This document shows positions 13,123 to 22,040 of a stretch of DNA of 22,836 nt, in pieces (position 1 is the stretch's first letter; every line of letters starts with the position of its first letter). Under the pieces are notes generated by a model. That model was not told the DNA's origin, did not search any database, and saw only the letters and a program-made list of their open reading frames with translations. Source of the stretch: a virus; the IMG/VR virus record IMGVR_UViG_3300021373_000508, positions 1 to 22,836 of that record, one strand, 5' to 3'. The position numbers and the translations under genes were made by a program.

Positions 13123-14846
13123 TGGCACAACAACTACAGAACATTACAGTACAAGCACCAGGATTTGCGGGAATCAACAGTCAGGATTCACCTGTATCTC
13201 TTGACCAATCCTTTGCGTCAATTGCTAGTAACTGTATTATTGATGAATACGGACGTATTGGCGCACGTAAAGGTTATACGGAAGTATCTACTCATTCCAG
13301 TACAGCTACGTTATTAGGTGACAGTAGAGGCATAGAGTCTGTGTTTGAGTCATTAGATGCTAGTGGTGATAAAGTAGTATTTTCTGCGGGTAACAATAAA
13401 ATATTTTCAGGCACTACACAACTAACTGATTTGACTCCTGTTTCTCCTTATGCTATAACAGCAAATAACTGGAAGATTGTTAGCTTTAATAATCATACTT
13501 ATTTTTATCAAAGAGAACATGAACCCTTAATTTATACAGACTCTAGTGGTTCTGGTGTACTAGTTAAACATAGTGATTTTAGTGGTCAAACTACACCCCC
13601 TCAAGCCAATGAAGTTATAGGTGCATATGGTAGATTATGGGCGGCTGATGTATCTGGTAACACTAAAACTGTTTACTGGAGTGACACGTTACAAGGACAT
13701 AAGTGGTCAGGCGGTACAGCAGGTTCTTTAAATTTAACCACAGTATTCCCTACGGGTCACGATGAAGTTACAGCATTAGCGGCACACAATGGATTCTTAA
13801 TTATCTTTTGTAAGCGTTCAATTATTATTTACTCTGGTGCTGAAAGCCCTGCTACGATGCAACTACACGATACAATAGAAGGCGTAGGTTGTATTGAAAG
13901 AGACTCAGTACAGCACACAGGCACTGACATTATATTTCTGTCTGAAGAAGGTGTACGTAGTTTTGGTAGGACTATACAAGAAAAGTCAATGCCTATGCGT
14001 GACATTAGTAATAATGTACGTACTGAGTTAACTAGTTTGGTTAGACAACAGACTAATCCTATTAAGTCTATATACAGCGCAGATGAAGCTTTTTATTTAT
14101 TGTCTTTACAGGATAGTAATGTTGTATATTGTTTTGATATGAGAACTGCTTTACCTGACGGCTCTAACAGGGTAACTACATGGGGTGGAGTCAACCCACG
14201 CAGTATGGCACTACTACAGGATGGTAGTATTTACTTTGGTAGAGAAGATGGTATATTTAAATATGGCGGCTATCAAGACAAAGACTCTTCTTATGAAATG
14301 ATATACTATAGTAATCCACTAAATTTTGGTAACTCTACAAACCTTAAGTTTCTTAAAAGATTTAACATTACAGTTATCGGTAACGTAGCGTCACAGACTA
14401 CACTAGCTTGGGGTTACGATTATGCAGGTTCTTTTATTAAGAAACCTTTTAACACAGATTTACTTAATACACCAATATCTGAGTTTAATGTAGGTCGTTT
14501 TGGAGACCAAACAACAACTAAGCTTCTTCCTGTTGGTGTTACTGATGGTGATTATTTAGGAGAGTTTTCTTCTGCACCTACAGCAAACAATACATACGAT
14601 TTATACTATAATACAACGGAAGATAAGTTATATTATTGGGACGGTGATTCTTGGGAAGAGTTAAGTAATTCTGATTCTAGTTTTGCTGTATCTAGATTTA
14701 CAACGGGCATTGACATACAAAGACCTACAATTAATACAAGCGGTAGTGGTACTGTAGTAACTATTGGTATCGAATCTACTATCGATGGCGCACCTTATTC
14801 AATACAACAAATAGACGTACACGCTCTTTTAGGGAGATTAATTTAA
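13122..14846 (+). CDS. Tail nozzle / tail tubular protein B-like
   Basis: Builds the tail tube below the adaptor in short-tailed phages. The sequence is β-rich and propeller-like throughout: IIDEYGRIGARKGYTEVS, NWKIVSFNNHTYFYQ, GAYGRLWAADVSG, AHNGFLIIFCKRSIIIYSG, TDIIFLSEEGVRSFG. The YGRLWAA and GVRSFG strands are typical of nozzle proteins. I take the ATG at 13122, giving 574 residues starting MAQQLQNITVQAPGF, because it overlaps the adaptor stop as TAATG like most junctions here. An in-frame ATG at 13107 would add five residues lying in the adaptor gene. Late segments (about residues 480-510, DGDYLGEFSSAPTANNTYDL and the YYWDGDSWEEL stretch) may be an inserted small domain. Confidence 0.85.
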   Translation: MAQQLQNITVQAPGFAGINSQDSPVSLDQSFASIASNCIIDEYGRIGARKGYTEVSTHSSTATLLGDSRGIESVFESLDASGDKVVFSAGNNKIFSGTTQLTDLTPVSPYAITANNWKIVSFNNHTYFYQREHEPLIYTDSSGSGVLVKHSDFSGQTTPPQANEVIGAYGRLWAADVSGNTKTVYWSDTLQGHKWSGGTAGSLNLTTVFPTGHDEVTALAAHNGFLIIFCKRSIIIYSGAESPATMQLHDTIEGVGCIERDSVQHTGTDIIFLSEEGVRSFGRTIQEKSMPMRDISNNVRTELTSLVRQQTNPIKSIYSADEAFYLLSLQDSNVVYCFDMRTALPDGSNRVTTWGGVNPRSMALLQDGSIYFGREDGIFKYGGYQDKDSSYEMIYYSNPLNFGNSTNLKFLKRFNITVIGNVASQTTLAWGYDYAGSFIKKPFNTDLLNTPISEFNVGRFGDQTTTKLLPVGVTDGDYLGEFSSAPTANNTYDLYYNTTEDKLYYWDGDSWEELSNSDSSFAVSRFTTGIDIQRPTINTSGSGTVVTIGIESTIDGAPYSIQQIDVHALLGRLI

Positions 14847-17188
14847 TGAGTAATTATACTATAACAACGGACTTTCGAGCAAAAGATAGACTCCCCTCAG
14901 GCAACGCGGCTAAGGTAATCAAAGGCTCTGAGTTTTCAGTTGAATTTACAAATATTAAAACAGCAGTAAATACTAAGGCTGATTTAAATGCACCCAACTT
15001 TACAGGGGCTGTAGACTTTGCAAGCACTGTAGATATAGTTGGGGATTTAACTGTAGATACAAATACTTTCCATGTTGATGTTACTAATAACAGAGTAGGT
15101 ATTGGTACTACTAGTCCTACGACTGCGTTAGACGTTACTGGTGTTATTACCACTGACGGTTTAACGTCATCGGCAGGTATAGACGTTACTGGCACAGTGA
15201 CTGCTAGTGGTTTGACTGTAGACACCACTACTCTTCATGTTGATGCTAGTAACGATAGAGTAGGTATAGGTACTACTAGTCCTGACACATTGCTTGAAGT
15301 AGTTGGTGCTGACCCTATTCTTACAATACGAGACAGCGAAACTACAGGTGCAAATACTAATGCAACTTTAAGGTTAGCGGAGTCTGGTGGTTCTGATACG
15401 CTTGGTAACTATTGGGATATAAACCACACAGGCAACGGTGAATTACGTTTTGTGCAGGACAGAGACGATGTAAGCAACGAGCGTATTCGTATAGATTACG
15501 CAGGCAACGTAGGTATAGGTACTAGTAGCCCATCAGAGGCGTTAGAAGTAAATGGTAAAGTAAAAGCTGATACACATTTCACATCTAGTGACAATGCTGT
15601 GACTTTAAGTACATCTGGAAATGGTGGTAACGTTTATTTAAGACCTAATGGTGCTACACAAGCATCAGGTCAGGTTATAGTAGACTCATCAGGCAACGTA
15701 GGTATAGGCACTACTAGTCCTTCACAAAAACTTCATGTTTATCATGCTACAGATAATCAAATAGCTACGTTTGAAAGTGGAGATAGTACGTCTGCTCTTA
15801 AAATAAAAGACAGCACAGATGAAACATTAGTGCAAAACATAGGTGGTATACAGCAGTTTGTTTCTAATAACACAAATACAGGAACAGCAGGTACACGTTT
15901 TCTTCATGGCAGTTCTGAGAAAATGCGTATAGACTCCTCAGGCAACGTAGGTATAGGTACTAGTAGTCCTGCTACTAGTCTAACTGTAACAGGTTCTCAA
16001 GCTAATGGTTTAGAATTAGATAGAAACGATTTTGATAATACACAAAGTTGTAGGTTGTTTTTTGATTCTTCTACAAGTGGTTTTTCTATGTTTAACAATA
16101 GTGGCGGACTTGCATTTTGTACAGGTGCGGTACCAAATTCTACATCTGGTACTGAAAAAGTACGCATCGACTCATCAGGCAGAGTAGGTATAGGTACTAG
16201 TAGTCCTGATAAAGACTTGCACATAACTAATACAACTGAAGCAGCAACTATACGTTTAGAAAGAAACCAATCTGAGATACCCGATGGTGGAGTAATAGGT
16301 GCAATTGAGTTTGAAAGCAGAGACGTTAGTGCAGGCTCAACGGGTGTGGTTGGTAAAATAGAAGTACGAGCAGAAGATACTACTCCAGACACCAGAATGG
16401 CATTCTATACGCACGATAATGACAGTGGTACGGGTAGTTTAGAGGAACGTATGCGTATCGACTCATCAGGCAGAGTAGGTATAGGTACTACTAGTCCTGC
16501 TGAAGAACTACATATATCCTCTTCTGTACCCAAAATACGTATGCAAGATTCTGATGGCACTAATCAATATGGTGAGTTTTACCATTCAGCGGGGACAACA
16601 GCTATCTTAGCTAGGAACAACACCACTGACGGTACTATTGTTTTTCAAAAGAATGATGGCACTACTACAGATGAAACGATGCGTATAGACGCATCAGGCA
16701 ACCTATTGGTGGGTAAGACTTCTGGTGCGTTTAATGATGTAGGTCACGCATTGTATGCCACAGGTTTAGTTCAACATACTAGAGATGATGCTACTGTTTT
16801 ACAATTAAACAGATTGACGAGTAACGGAGGGATTGTAACTTTCCATAAAAATGGTGGAACTGAAAAAGGGTCTATAACCGTAACAGACTCAACAACTAGT
16901 TACAACACTAGTTCCGATGAACGTCTTAAAGAAAACATTACAGACTCTGCTGACGCAGGTAGTAAGATTGATGCTATACAGATTAGACAGTTTGATTGGA
17001 TTTCTGATGGCTCACATCAGGACTACGGTGTAATTGCACAGGAGTTAATTAACGTAACACCTGAAGCTGTATCTGAAGGTGATACTGAAGAAGACATGAT
17101 GGGTGTTGACTACAGCAAGCTAGTACCTATGCTGATTAAAGAAATACAAACATTACGCAACCGAGTTGCACAACTGGAGAATAACTAA
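14846..17188 (+). CDS. Tail fibre with VGIGT repeats and C-terminal S74 self-cleaving chaperone
   Basis: A 780-residue receptor-binding fibre or spike. The N-terminus (TTDFRAKDRLPSGNAAKV) is a virion-attachment candidate. The shaft has seven VGIGT(T/S)SP motifs, mostly preceded by M-R-I-D-S-S-G. The last 100 residues form a Peptidase_S74 intramolecular chaperone: YNTSSDERLKENI, FDWISDGSHQDYGVIAQEL, GVDYSKLVPMLIKEIQTLRN. In this family a Ser-Lys dyad cuts before the Ser; here Ser690 and Lys695 (codons at 16913 and 16928) fit, so a piece of about 91 residues would be released after trimerisation. It starts in TAATG overlap with the nozzle gene after AGGGAGA. Fibre role from domain; host receptor unknown. 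Confidence 0.9.
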   Translation: MSNYTITTDFRAKDRLPSGNAAKVIKGSEFSVEFTNIKTAVNTKADLNAPNFTGAVDFASTVDIVGDLTVDTNTFHVDVTNNRVGIGTTSPTTALDVTGVITTDGLTSSAGIDVTGTVTASGLTVDTTTLHVDASNDRVGIGTTSPDTLLEVVGADPILTIRDSETTGANTNATLRLAESGGSDTLGNYWDINHTGNGELRFVQDRDDVSNERIRIDYAGNVGIGTSSPSEALEVNGKVKADTHFTSSDNAVTLSTSGNGGNVYLRPNGATQASGQVIVDSSGNVGIGTTSPSQKLHVYHATDNQIATFESGDSTSALKIKDSTDETLVQNIGGIQQFVSNNTNTGTAGTRFLHGSSEKMRIDSSGNVGIGTSSPATSLTVTGSQANGLELDRNDFDNTQSCRLFFDSSTSGFSMFNNSGGLAFCTGAVPNSTSGTEKVRIDSSGRVGIGTSSPDKDLHITNTTEAATIRLERNQSEIPDGGVIGAIEFESRDVSAGSTGVVGKIEVRAEDTTPDTRMAFYTHDNDSGTGSLEERMRIDSSGRVGIGTTSPAEELHISSSVPKIRMQDSDGTNQYGEFYHSAGTTAILARNNTTDGTIVFQKNDGTTTDETMRIDASGNLLVGKTSGAFNDVGHALYATGLVQHTRDDATVLQLNRLTSNGGIVTFHKNGGTEKGSITVTDSTTSYNTSSDERLKENITDSADAGSKIDAIQIRQFDWISDGSHQDYGVIAQELINVTPEAVSEGDTEEDMMGVDYSKLVPMLIKEIQTLRNRVAQLENN
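15095..16498 (+). repeat. Seven dispersed 24-bp in-frame repeats (VGIGT[T/S]SP)
   Basis: Starts at 15095, 15260, 15509, 15698, 15947, 16184 and 16475. The core GTAGGTATAGGTACTACTAGTC varies at few bases, and most copies are preceded by GACTCATCAGGCAACGTA or a close form. Spacing is 165-291 bases, always a multiple of three, with 249 used twice. An eighth degenerate copy (GNLLVGKTSG) is near 16700. The near-identity at DNA level gives sites for exchange of the sequences between them. Confidence 0.9.
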
Positions 17189-17475
17189 TGAACTTTACAA
17201 TCTCAACTTTAGAAAGTAACACAGACGGTGGCGTAACGGTAGCACACTGGCGAGTGAGCAAAACATCAGGTGACAACACAGCTACTTCCTATGGTACTGT
17301 TGGTTTTACTCCTGACTCATCTGCTGATGGTTATGTAGCCTATGACAGCTTAACGGAAAATACAGTGATTGGTTGGGTTCAAGGTGCTTTGGATACAGAG
17401 GCACTTGAGGCTAGTCTTGATGCAGACCTAGCGGAACAAGCATCACCATCAGTTACTGTAGGAACACCTTGGTAA
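17188..17475 (+). CDS. Small protein following the tail fibre
   Basis: A 95-residue protein in TAATG overlap with the fibre stop, with GGAGA upstream. It begins MNFTISTLESNTDGGVTVAHW, has β-strands and ends in an Ala/Leu-rich helix (ALEASLDADLAEQ) and SVTVGTPW. The NTDGGVTVAHWRVS pattern recalls small phage proteins with unknown function located beside tail genes; I cannot name the family with confidence. No signal peptide or membrane segment. Its place suggests a structural or assembly role. Confidence 0.72.
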   Translation: MNFTISTLESNTDGGVTVAHWRVSKTSGDNTATSYGTVGFTPDSSADGYVAYDSLTENTVIGWVQGALDTEALEASLDADLAEQASPSVTVGTPW

Positions 17476-17487
17476 GGAGAATAGATA

Positions 17488-18294
17488 ATGGGTATAGATG
17501 TAGGAGGTTTAGTTGGCGGTGCTTTAGATATTGCTTTAGCTGAAGCAGTAGCTGACAAGGCTGTCGAAAAAGTAGAAAAAATAGGTCAAGAGGCTCAAAC
17601 AGGAGCAGGTCTGCTTGCTGAAGAAGTTTCAGGAATGACTCAATTTCAACCCTTCAGTGTTATGACAGGGTTGGGCGGTGCGGATGTATCAGCAACGGGT
17701 GGTTATGATTTAAACTTAAGTCCTGAACAACAAGCTTTACAAAACCAGTTGTTTACTAGAGCGCAGGGTTTGTTTGACTTTGCCGCAACTGACCCTTCAG
17801 AATCACAAGCTGAGATGTATGAAACACTTAGAGGATTACAGCGACCTGAAGAGGAAAGAGCGCGGTTAGCTTTAGAGGAACGTATGTTGTCTCAAGGACG
17901 TTTGGGTTTAGCGTCTGATGCATACGGTGGTGCTACTCCAGAAATGTTGGCGCAAGCACAAGCTCAAGAGCAAGCTAAACTACAGGCAAGCTTAGGTGCA
18001 AGAGACGCGGCTATGGCGGAACGTCAGCAAGCGTTAGCGACAGGTCAGGGTTTAATGAGCTTAGGTTATATGCCACAACAGCAAGCATTAGCCTCTCTAG
18101 GTATGGGCAGTGAATTAGCTAAACTAGGATTAACAGGACAAACAGCGGGTGCTGAGTTGTTCGGACAGCTAAGTCAGACAGGACTAGAAAGTCAAATCCA
18201 AGCACAGCAATTAGCGGCAATGATAAGACAGGCTCAGATAACAGGTTTGTTTGAAGCTATGAAAGGCGAAAAAGGTCTGTTTAATTTAGGATAA
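17488..18294 (+). CDS. Putative internal/ejection protein 1
   Basis: A 268-residue protein with a strong AAGGAGA (17474-17480) before the start. The N-terminus GIDVGGLVGGALDIALAEAVAD is Gly/Ala-rich and hydrophobic; the centre (about 150-190) is a Gln/Ala-rich coiled-coil candidate (MLAQAQAQEQAKLQASLGAR), and the C-terminus has further Gln-rich helices (ESQIQAQQLAAMIRQAQITG). Such helical Gln/Ala-rich proteins after the tail genes of podoviruses are often internal proteins ejected with the DNA. The role is inferred from order and composition. Confidence 0.72.
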   Translation: MGIDVGGLVGGALDIALAEAVADKAVEKVEKIGQEAQTGAGLLAEEVSGMTQFQPFSVMTGLGGADVSATGGYDLNLSPEQQALQNQLFTRAQGLFDFAATDPSESQAEMYETLRGLQRPEEERARLALEERMLSQGRLGLASDAYGGATPEMLAQAQAQEQAKLQASLGARDAAMAERQQALATGQGLMSLGYMPQQQALASLGMGSELAKLGLTGQTAGAELFGQLSQTGLESQIQAQQLAAMIRQAQITGLFEAMKGEKGLFNLG

Positions 18295-18304
18295 GGGATT
18301 AAAA

Positions 18305-19072
18305 ATGGCTAGAAGAGATATAGCAGGATTATTAACAGGCGTTCCTAGCAATTTTGCTGAAACTATGATAAGAAGCGGTCAGGTTGCGGGAGATGTCCAA
18401 GGCGGTCGTCTTAGAGGTATGTTCTCAGGCGGTAAACAAGGTTACTTAAGTGATAGAGAAACAGTACAAGTAGGATTAAGAAATTTTAAAGAGTTACCTG
18501 AAGAAAAGAAACGTAATGTTATACGTGCGGCACAAGCGTTAGGTGAAACTACGTTAGCGGCTGATTTAGTAAATCAATTACAACAAGAACAAAAAAATGT
18601 TTTAATTCAAAACAGAAAAGAAGCTCTTTTAAAAATAGCTAGAGCGCAAGGTAACGAATTAATAGAAGAGTACATCCTGTCAGCAGGTGATACTGATGCC
18701 GCCTTAAATAAAATACAGGAAGTTTTGTTTAGAAGAGACCCTACTTTTAAAAGCACAGCCGCACCAACTAAAGCTGACATAACATTATATGAAAAACTTT
18801 TAGAACAATACACAGATAAAGAACTTGAAGCACTTGGTATCCCAACTGGCTTTAGTTTCTTAGGTTTTGGCGGTGGTGTTGATGATGCAGATAAACTTAT
18901 TATCATAAACAATGCAAAAGAAATTGCTACAAACCGACCTAAGTTAGGTAAGAAAGCCGCATTATCTGAAGCACTGCGTCAGTATGGTATAAGTCAGTCG
19001 CAAGAAAATGTACCGACAGATACAAACGTAGTCGAAAGTTCTTCCCGTATGACTGGTGCACCAATTAAATAA
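18305..19072 (+). CDS. Putative internal/ejection protein 2
   Basis: A 255-residue protein starting MARRDIAGLLTGVPSNFAET, with early Gly/Arg-rich segments (GDVQGGRLRGMFSGGKQGYL), helical middle (QEQKNVLIQNRKEALLKIARAQ), and a Gly-rich turn FSFLGFGGGVDDADKL around 180-195. It follows the previous gene by ten bases and precedes the 984-residue protein by eleven, so all are co-transcribed. No recognised domain. It is probably an internal virion component, by position only. Confidence 0.7.
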   Translation: MARRDIAGLLTGVPSNFAETMIRSGQVAGDVQGGRLRGMFSGGKQGYLSDRETVQVGLRNFKELPEEKKRNVIRAAQALGETTLAADLVNQLQQEQKNVLIQNRKEALLKIARAQGNELIEEYILSAGDTDAALNKIQEVLFRRDPTFKSTAAPTKADITLYEKLLEQYTDKELEALGIPTGFSFLGFGGGVDDADKLIIINNAKEIATNRPKLGKKAALSEALRQYGISQSQENVPTDTNVVESSSRMTGAPIK

Positions 19073-19083
19073 AGGTTTTAAAT

Positions 19084-22038
19084 ATGGCTAATCCCCGTAG
19101 CAAACGAGCTCGCGCCCTGTCTGAAAAACGAGTTAGTGCTTTGTCTGAAAAAAATAAAACAAGAGAAAACACTACTCCTGCGCTAACAGGAAGACCAATA
19201 CGTCTAGCAGAAATACAAGCAAACGAATACCTAATGAAGAACGGTATCCTTGCGGGTGACCTGTGGGACGAAGAGTCTGGTGAAATAACCAGAGTATTTT
19301 CTAAACCAGAGGATGCTATGACTGAGGGTCATGTCATTACTCAAGAAGAAATTAATGTTAACCCTTACCTACAAGAGAATGACATCAGAGCAGGTGATAG
19401 GTTTTATGATGGTGTGATACATCGTGCTAATACAGACAACGCTTGGATGCAATTTAAGTATGGCTTTAGTGAAGGCACTAGCATTACAGAGAATGCAGGT
19501 GTGTGGCTAGAAAGTGTACTGCCTATTGGTGAAATAAATATAGACTTTAGTAAGAACGACTTTAGTGCTATTAGTTATGATTCTCCAGAAGAGCTATATG
19601 GCAAAGGGTTTGCTACAGCGTCTCCTGAACAACGTAGAGAAATGATTATTGCTCGTAAAGAACGTCAACTACAGCACGACTACGGTCAGTTCTTTGACCC
19701 TGACGAAAGCTCAGGTGTGCGTACAGTAGGTAACGTAGCAAGTGAACTAGCTGACCCTACTACTGCTATTCCTTTCTTTGGTGGATATAAAACACAAGCC
19801 GCATTAGGTGCTACGATTGCAGGCGGTAGTACAGCTTTGAGTCAGAAAGTACAGGAAGGAAAAGTAGACCCTGCTTCGGTAGCTATGGCATCTACTATCG
19901 GTGCTGTGTTACCTCCTACTATTATGAAGGGTGCTAATGTAATTAAAGATAAAGGTGCTAGGAAAGTATTGGAACAAGCACAAGGTGTTATTGACGGTCA
20001 CATTGCTAAAGGTGGCTCAACTCGTACTATTAACGAAGCACTTACTGAGGCAAAGATTAATCCCATCAAAGTAGAGATGGCGGCTAAAAGACTTGGTACA
20101 AAAGTTAGAATACCTTTAGATAAAACACAAGCAGAAAAAGCAATCAACAAGTCTATCGCTAGAGACTCTGCTGTGTCTCGTCAGTACAGCAAAGGTCTTG
20201 ATAGATTCTTAGGTGCGTTATCTACACGTATTGGTAGCATATCTCAAACTGTTAAAAATAGACTACGTGAATTTGAGTTTGACACACACGCTAGGACTGC
20301 TGAGTTTTCTAAAAGAGTAGAACCTTTCTTTACAACATTTAAAGATGTACCTAAAGCTACACAGGCACAAATATCTAAGCACTTATTTAATGGTGACTTT
20401 GATGCGGCTACTGGTTTGATGTCAGAGTTTTCTCCTGTGTTGTCCGAAGCATTTGAAAAGAATGTCAAGCCTGTTCTTGATGAACTAGGCACAGAGTTAC
20501 TTGAGTCTGGACATAGCTTTGAAAAGATACCTAATTACTTCCCACGTAATGTTAAAGACTATGATGCACTACGTGCTTCTCTTGGTCTTAAAGAACGTGG
20601 TATACTAGATGCACAGTTAGAAGCATATGCTAAAAGCAAAAAGACAACTGTAGGTAAACTGTCTGATGAAGAAACATCGAAGGTTATTGACTTAGCCTTA
20701 CGAGGATACAAGCAAACAAAAGATGGATTTAAGCCACGCTTTGCTAAACAACGTGAGATAGGTAAAGTAGACAACGTAACTTTAGATACCTATGCTAATG
20801 CTGATGAATCGTTAGCTATGTATATTCGTAATGCAGTACACGATATAGAGAGAAGAAAGTTCTTTGGTCGCTCAGGTAAAGTAGATGACGCTAATCAGTT
20901 TGACACGCAGATGTCCATTGGTCAGCTTGTTAAAGATGAACTAGCAGACGGTACTCTTGACAAAGCTAGACAGCTAGAACTAGAAGAGTTGTTGTCAGCT
21001 AGGTTTATTGGCGGTGAGCAAAGCCCATCAGCCGCAGGTAAAACCATACGTGACTTAGGTTACATGAGTACTATTGCTAACCCTATTACAGCAATGATAC
21101 AGTTGGGTGACATCGGTGTTACGTCAGCTTTGAAAGGCTTTAGAAATACAATCTCATCTATGTTTGGTACTAAAGATATTAAAATCGTAGACTTAGGTAT
21201 TGACGATTTGATTACCAAAGAGTTAGCATTGGGTGACAACAGAAAGATTGCTAAGGCACTTGACAAGATGATGGGTGGTGTAGCCTTTAAAGCTATTGAT
21301 AGACTCAGTAAAGAAACACTTATCAATGCTTCCCTTAAACGTGCGCGTAGAATGGTTAAGTCTCCTAAAGGAGAAGCAAAGCTACGTAAAGAAGTTGAGA
21401 AGGTAATGGGCAAAGAGACAGATGCCTTTATTGCTGACATGAAAGCGGGTGAAGTATCTCGTAATGTCAAGCTATGGGCGTTCAATGAGTTGTCAGAAGT
21501 ACAGCCTATATCTTTGAGTGAGATGCCTGAGATGTACCTTAACTCTAAGAACGGTAGACTTGCATATATGCTTAAGTCGTTTACCCTAAAGCAGATTGAC
21601 TTAGTGCGTAACAAAGTAGTAGGTCAATGGAAAGCAGGTAACAAAGTACAGGCAAGCAAAAATGCAGCACTCTTAGCAGGGTACTTAACGACAGCTAACG
21701 TAGGTACTAGCACAGTTAAAGACATACTGCTAGGTCGTGAGGTACGTTCAGAGGACATCCCTGACAGAGCATTATGGGCGTTGCTTGGTGTGTACGGTAT
21801 GAATGAATATGTATATGACCGATACTTAAAACAAGGTAAAATTGTTGAAGGCGGTATGATGTACATTACTCCTGCCGCACCTTACGTAGAAGCCTTGACT
21901 ACTTTAGCTATAGAACCTTTTGAAGATGACCCAAGTTATGCTCGTGCCTTGAACGGTATACCTGTAGTAGGTCGTATATTGTACAACTGGTTTGGTGGTG
22001 GTGCTGAGAAATTTAACGAACGTCTGGATGAGGACTAA
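19084..22038 (+). CDS. Large internal virion (ejection) protein
   Basis: A 984-residue protein, the longest in the window. A basic N-terminus (MANPRSKRARALSEKR) is followed by two related units, NEYLMKNGILAGD (47-59) and NPYLQENDIRAGD (93-105), offset by 46 residues. A Gly/Ala-rich region about 236-290 (AALGATIAGGSTAL, VAMASTIGAVLPPTIM) looks able to insert in a membrane. The rest is mostly helical and charged, with KSFTLKQIDLVRNKVVGQW and ANVGTSTVKDILLGREV near the end. Size, helical content and late position match the large ejection proteins of podoviruses (the T7 gp15/gp16 type), but no lytic transglycosylase or protease motif was found. It ends two bases before the next start. Confidence 0.8.
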   Translation: MANPRSKRARALSEKRVSALSEKNKTRENTTPALTGRPIRLAEIQANEYLMKNGILAGDLWDEESGEITRVFSKPEDAMTEGHVITQEEINVNPYLQENDIRAGDRFYDGVIHRANTDNAWMQFKYGFSEGTSITENAGVWLESVLPIGEINIDFSKNDFSAISYDSPEELYGKGFATASPEQRREMIIARKERQLQHDYGQFFDPDESSGVRTVGNVASELADPTTAIPFFGGYKTQAALGATIAGGSTALSQKVQEGKVDPASVAMASTIGAVLPPTIMKGANVIKDKGARKVLEQAQGVIDGHIAKGGSTRTINEALTEAKINPIKVEMAAKRLGTKVRIPLDKTQAEKAINKSIARDSAVSRQYSKGLDRFLGALSTRIGSISQTVKNRLREFEFDTHARTAEFSKRVEPFFTTFKDVPKATQAQISKHLFNGDFDAATGLMSEFSPVLSEAFEKNVKPVLDELGTELLESGHSFEKIPNYFPRNVKDYDALRASLGLKERGILDAQLEAYAKSKKTTVGKLSDEETSKVIDLALRGYKQTKDGFKPRFAKQREIGKVDNVTLDTYANADESLAMYIRNAVHDIERRKFFGRSGKVDDANQFDTQMSIGQLVKDELADGTLDKARQLELEELLSARFIGGEQSPSAAGKTIRDLGYMSTIANPITAMIQLGDIGVTSALKGFRNTISSMFGTKDIKIVDLGIDDLITKELALGDNRKIAKALDKMMGGVAFKAIDRLSKETLINASLKRARRMVKSPKGEAKLRKEVEKVMGKETDAFIADMKAGEVSRNVKLWAFNELSEVQPISLSEMPEMYLNSKNGRLAYMLKSFTLKQIDLVRNKVVGQWKAGNKVQASKNAALLAGYLTTANVGTSTVKDILLGREVRSEDIPDRALWALLGVYGMNEYVYDRYLKQGKIVEGGMMYITPAAPYVEALTTLAIEPFEDDPSYARALNGIPVVGRILYNWFGGGAEKFNERLDED

Positions 22039-22040
22039 TA

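Noticed and set aside
15095-16498. CRISPR-like array of short repeats
   Set aside because: Repeats are in frame, encode VGIGT motifs in a fibre shaft, and the spacing is irregular (165-291 bases).
21060-21614. 184-residue antisense ORF opposite the large internal protein
   Set aside because: Leu/Ser-rich shadow with no domain; the + strand gene is continuous and coupled to its neighbours.
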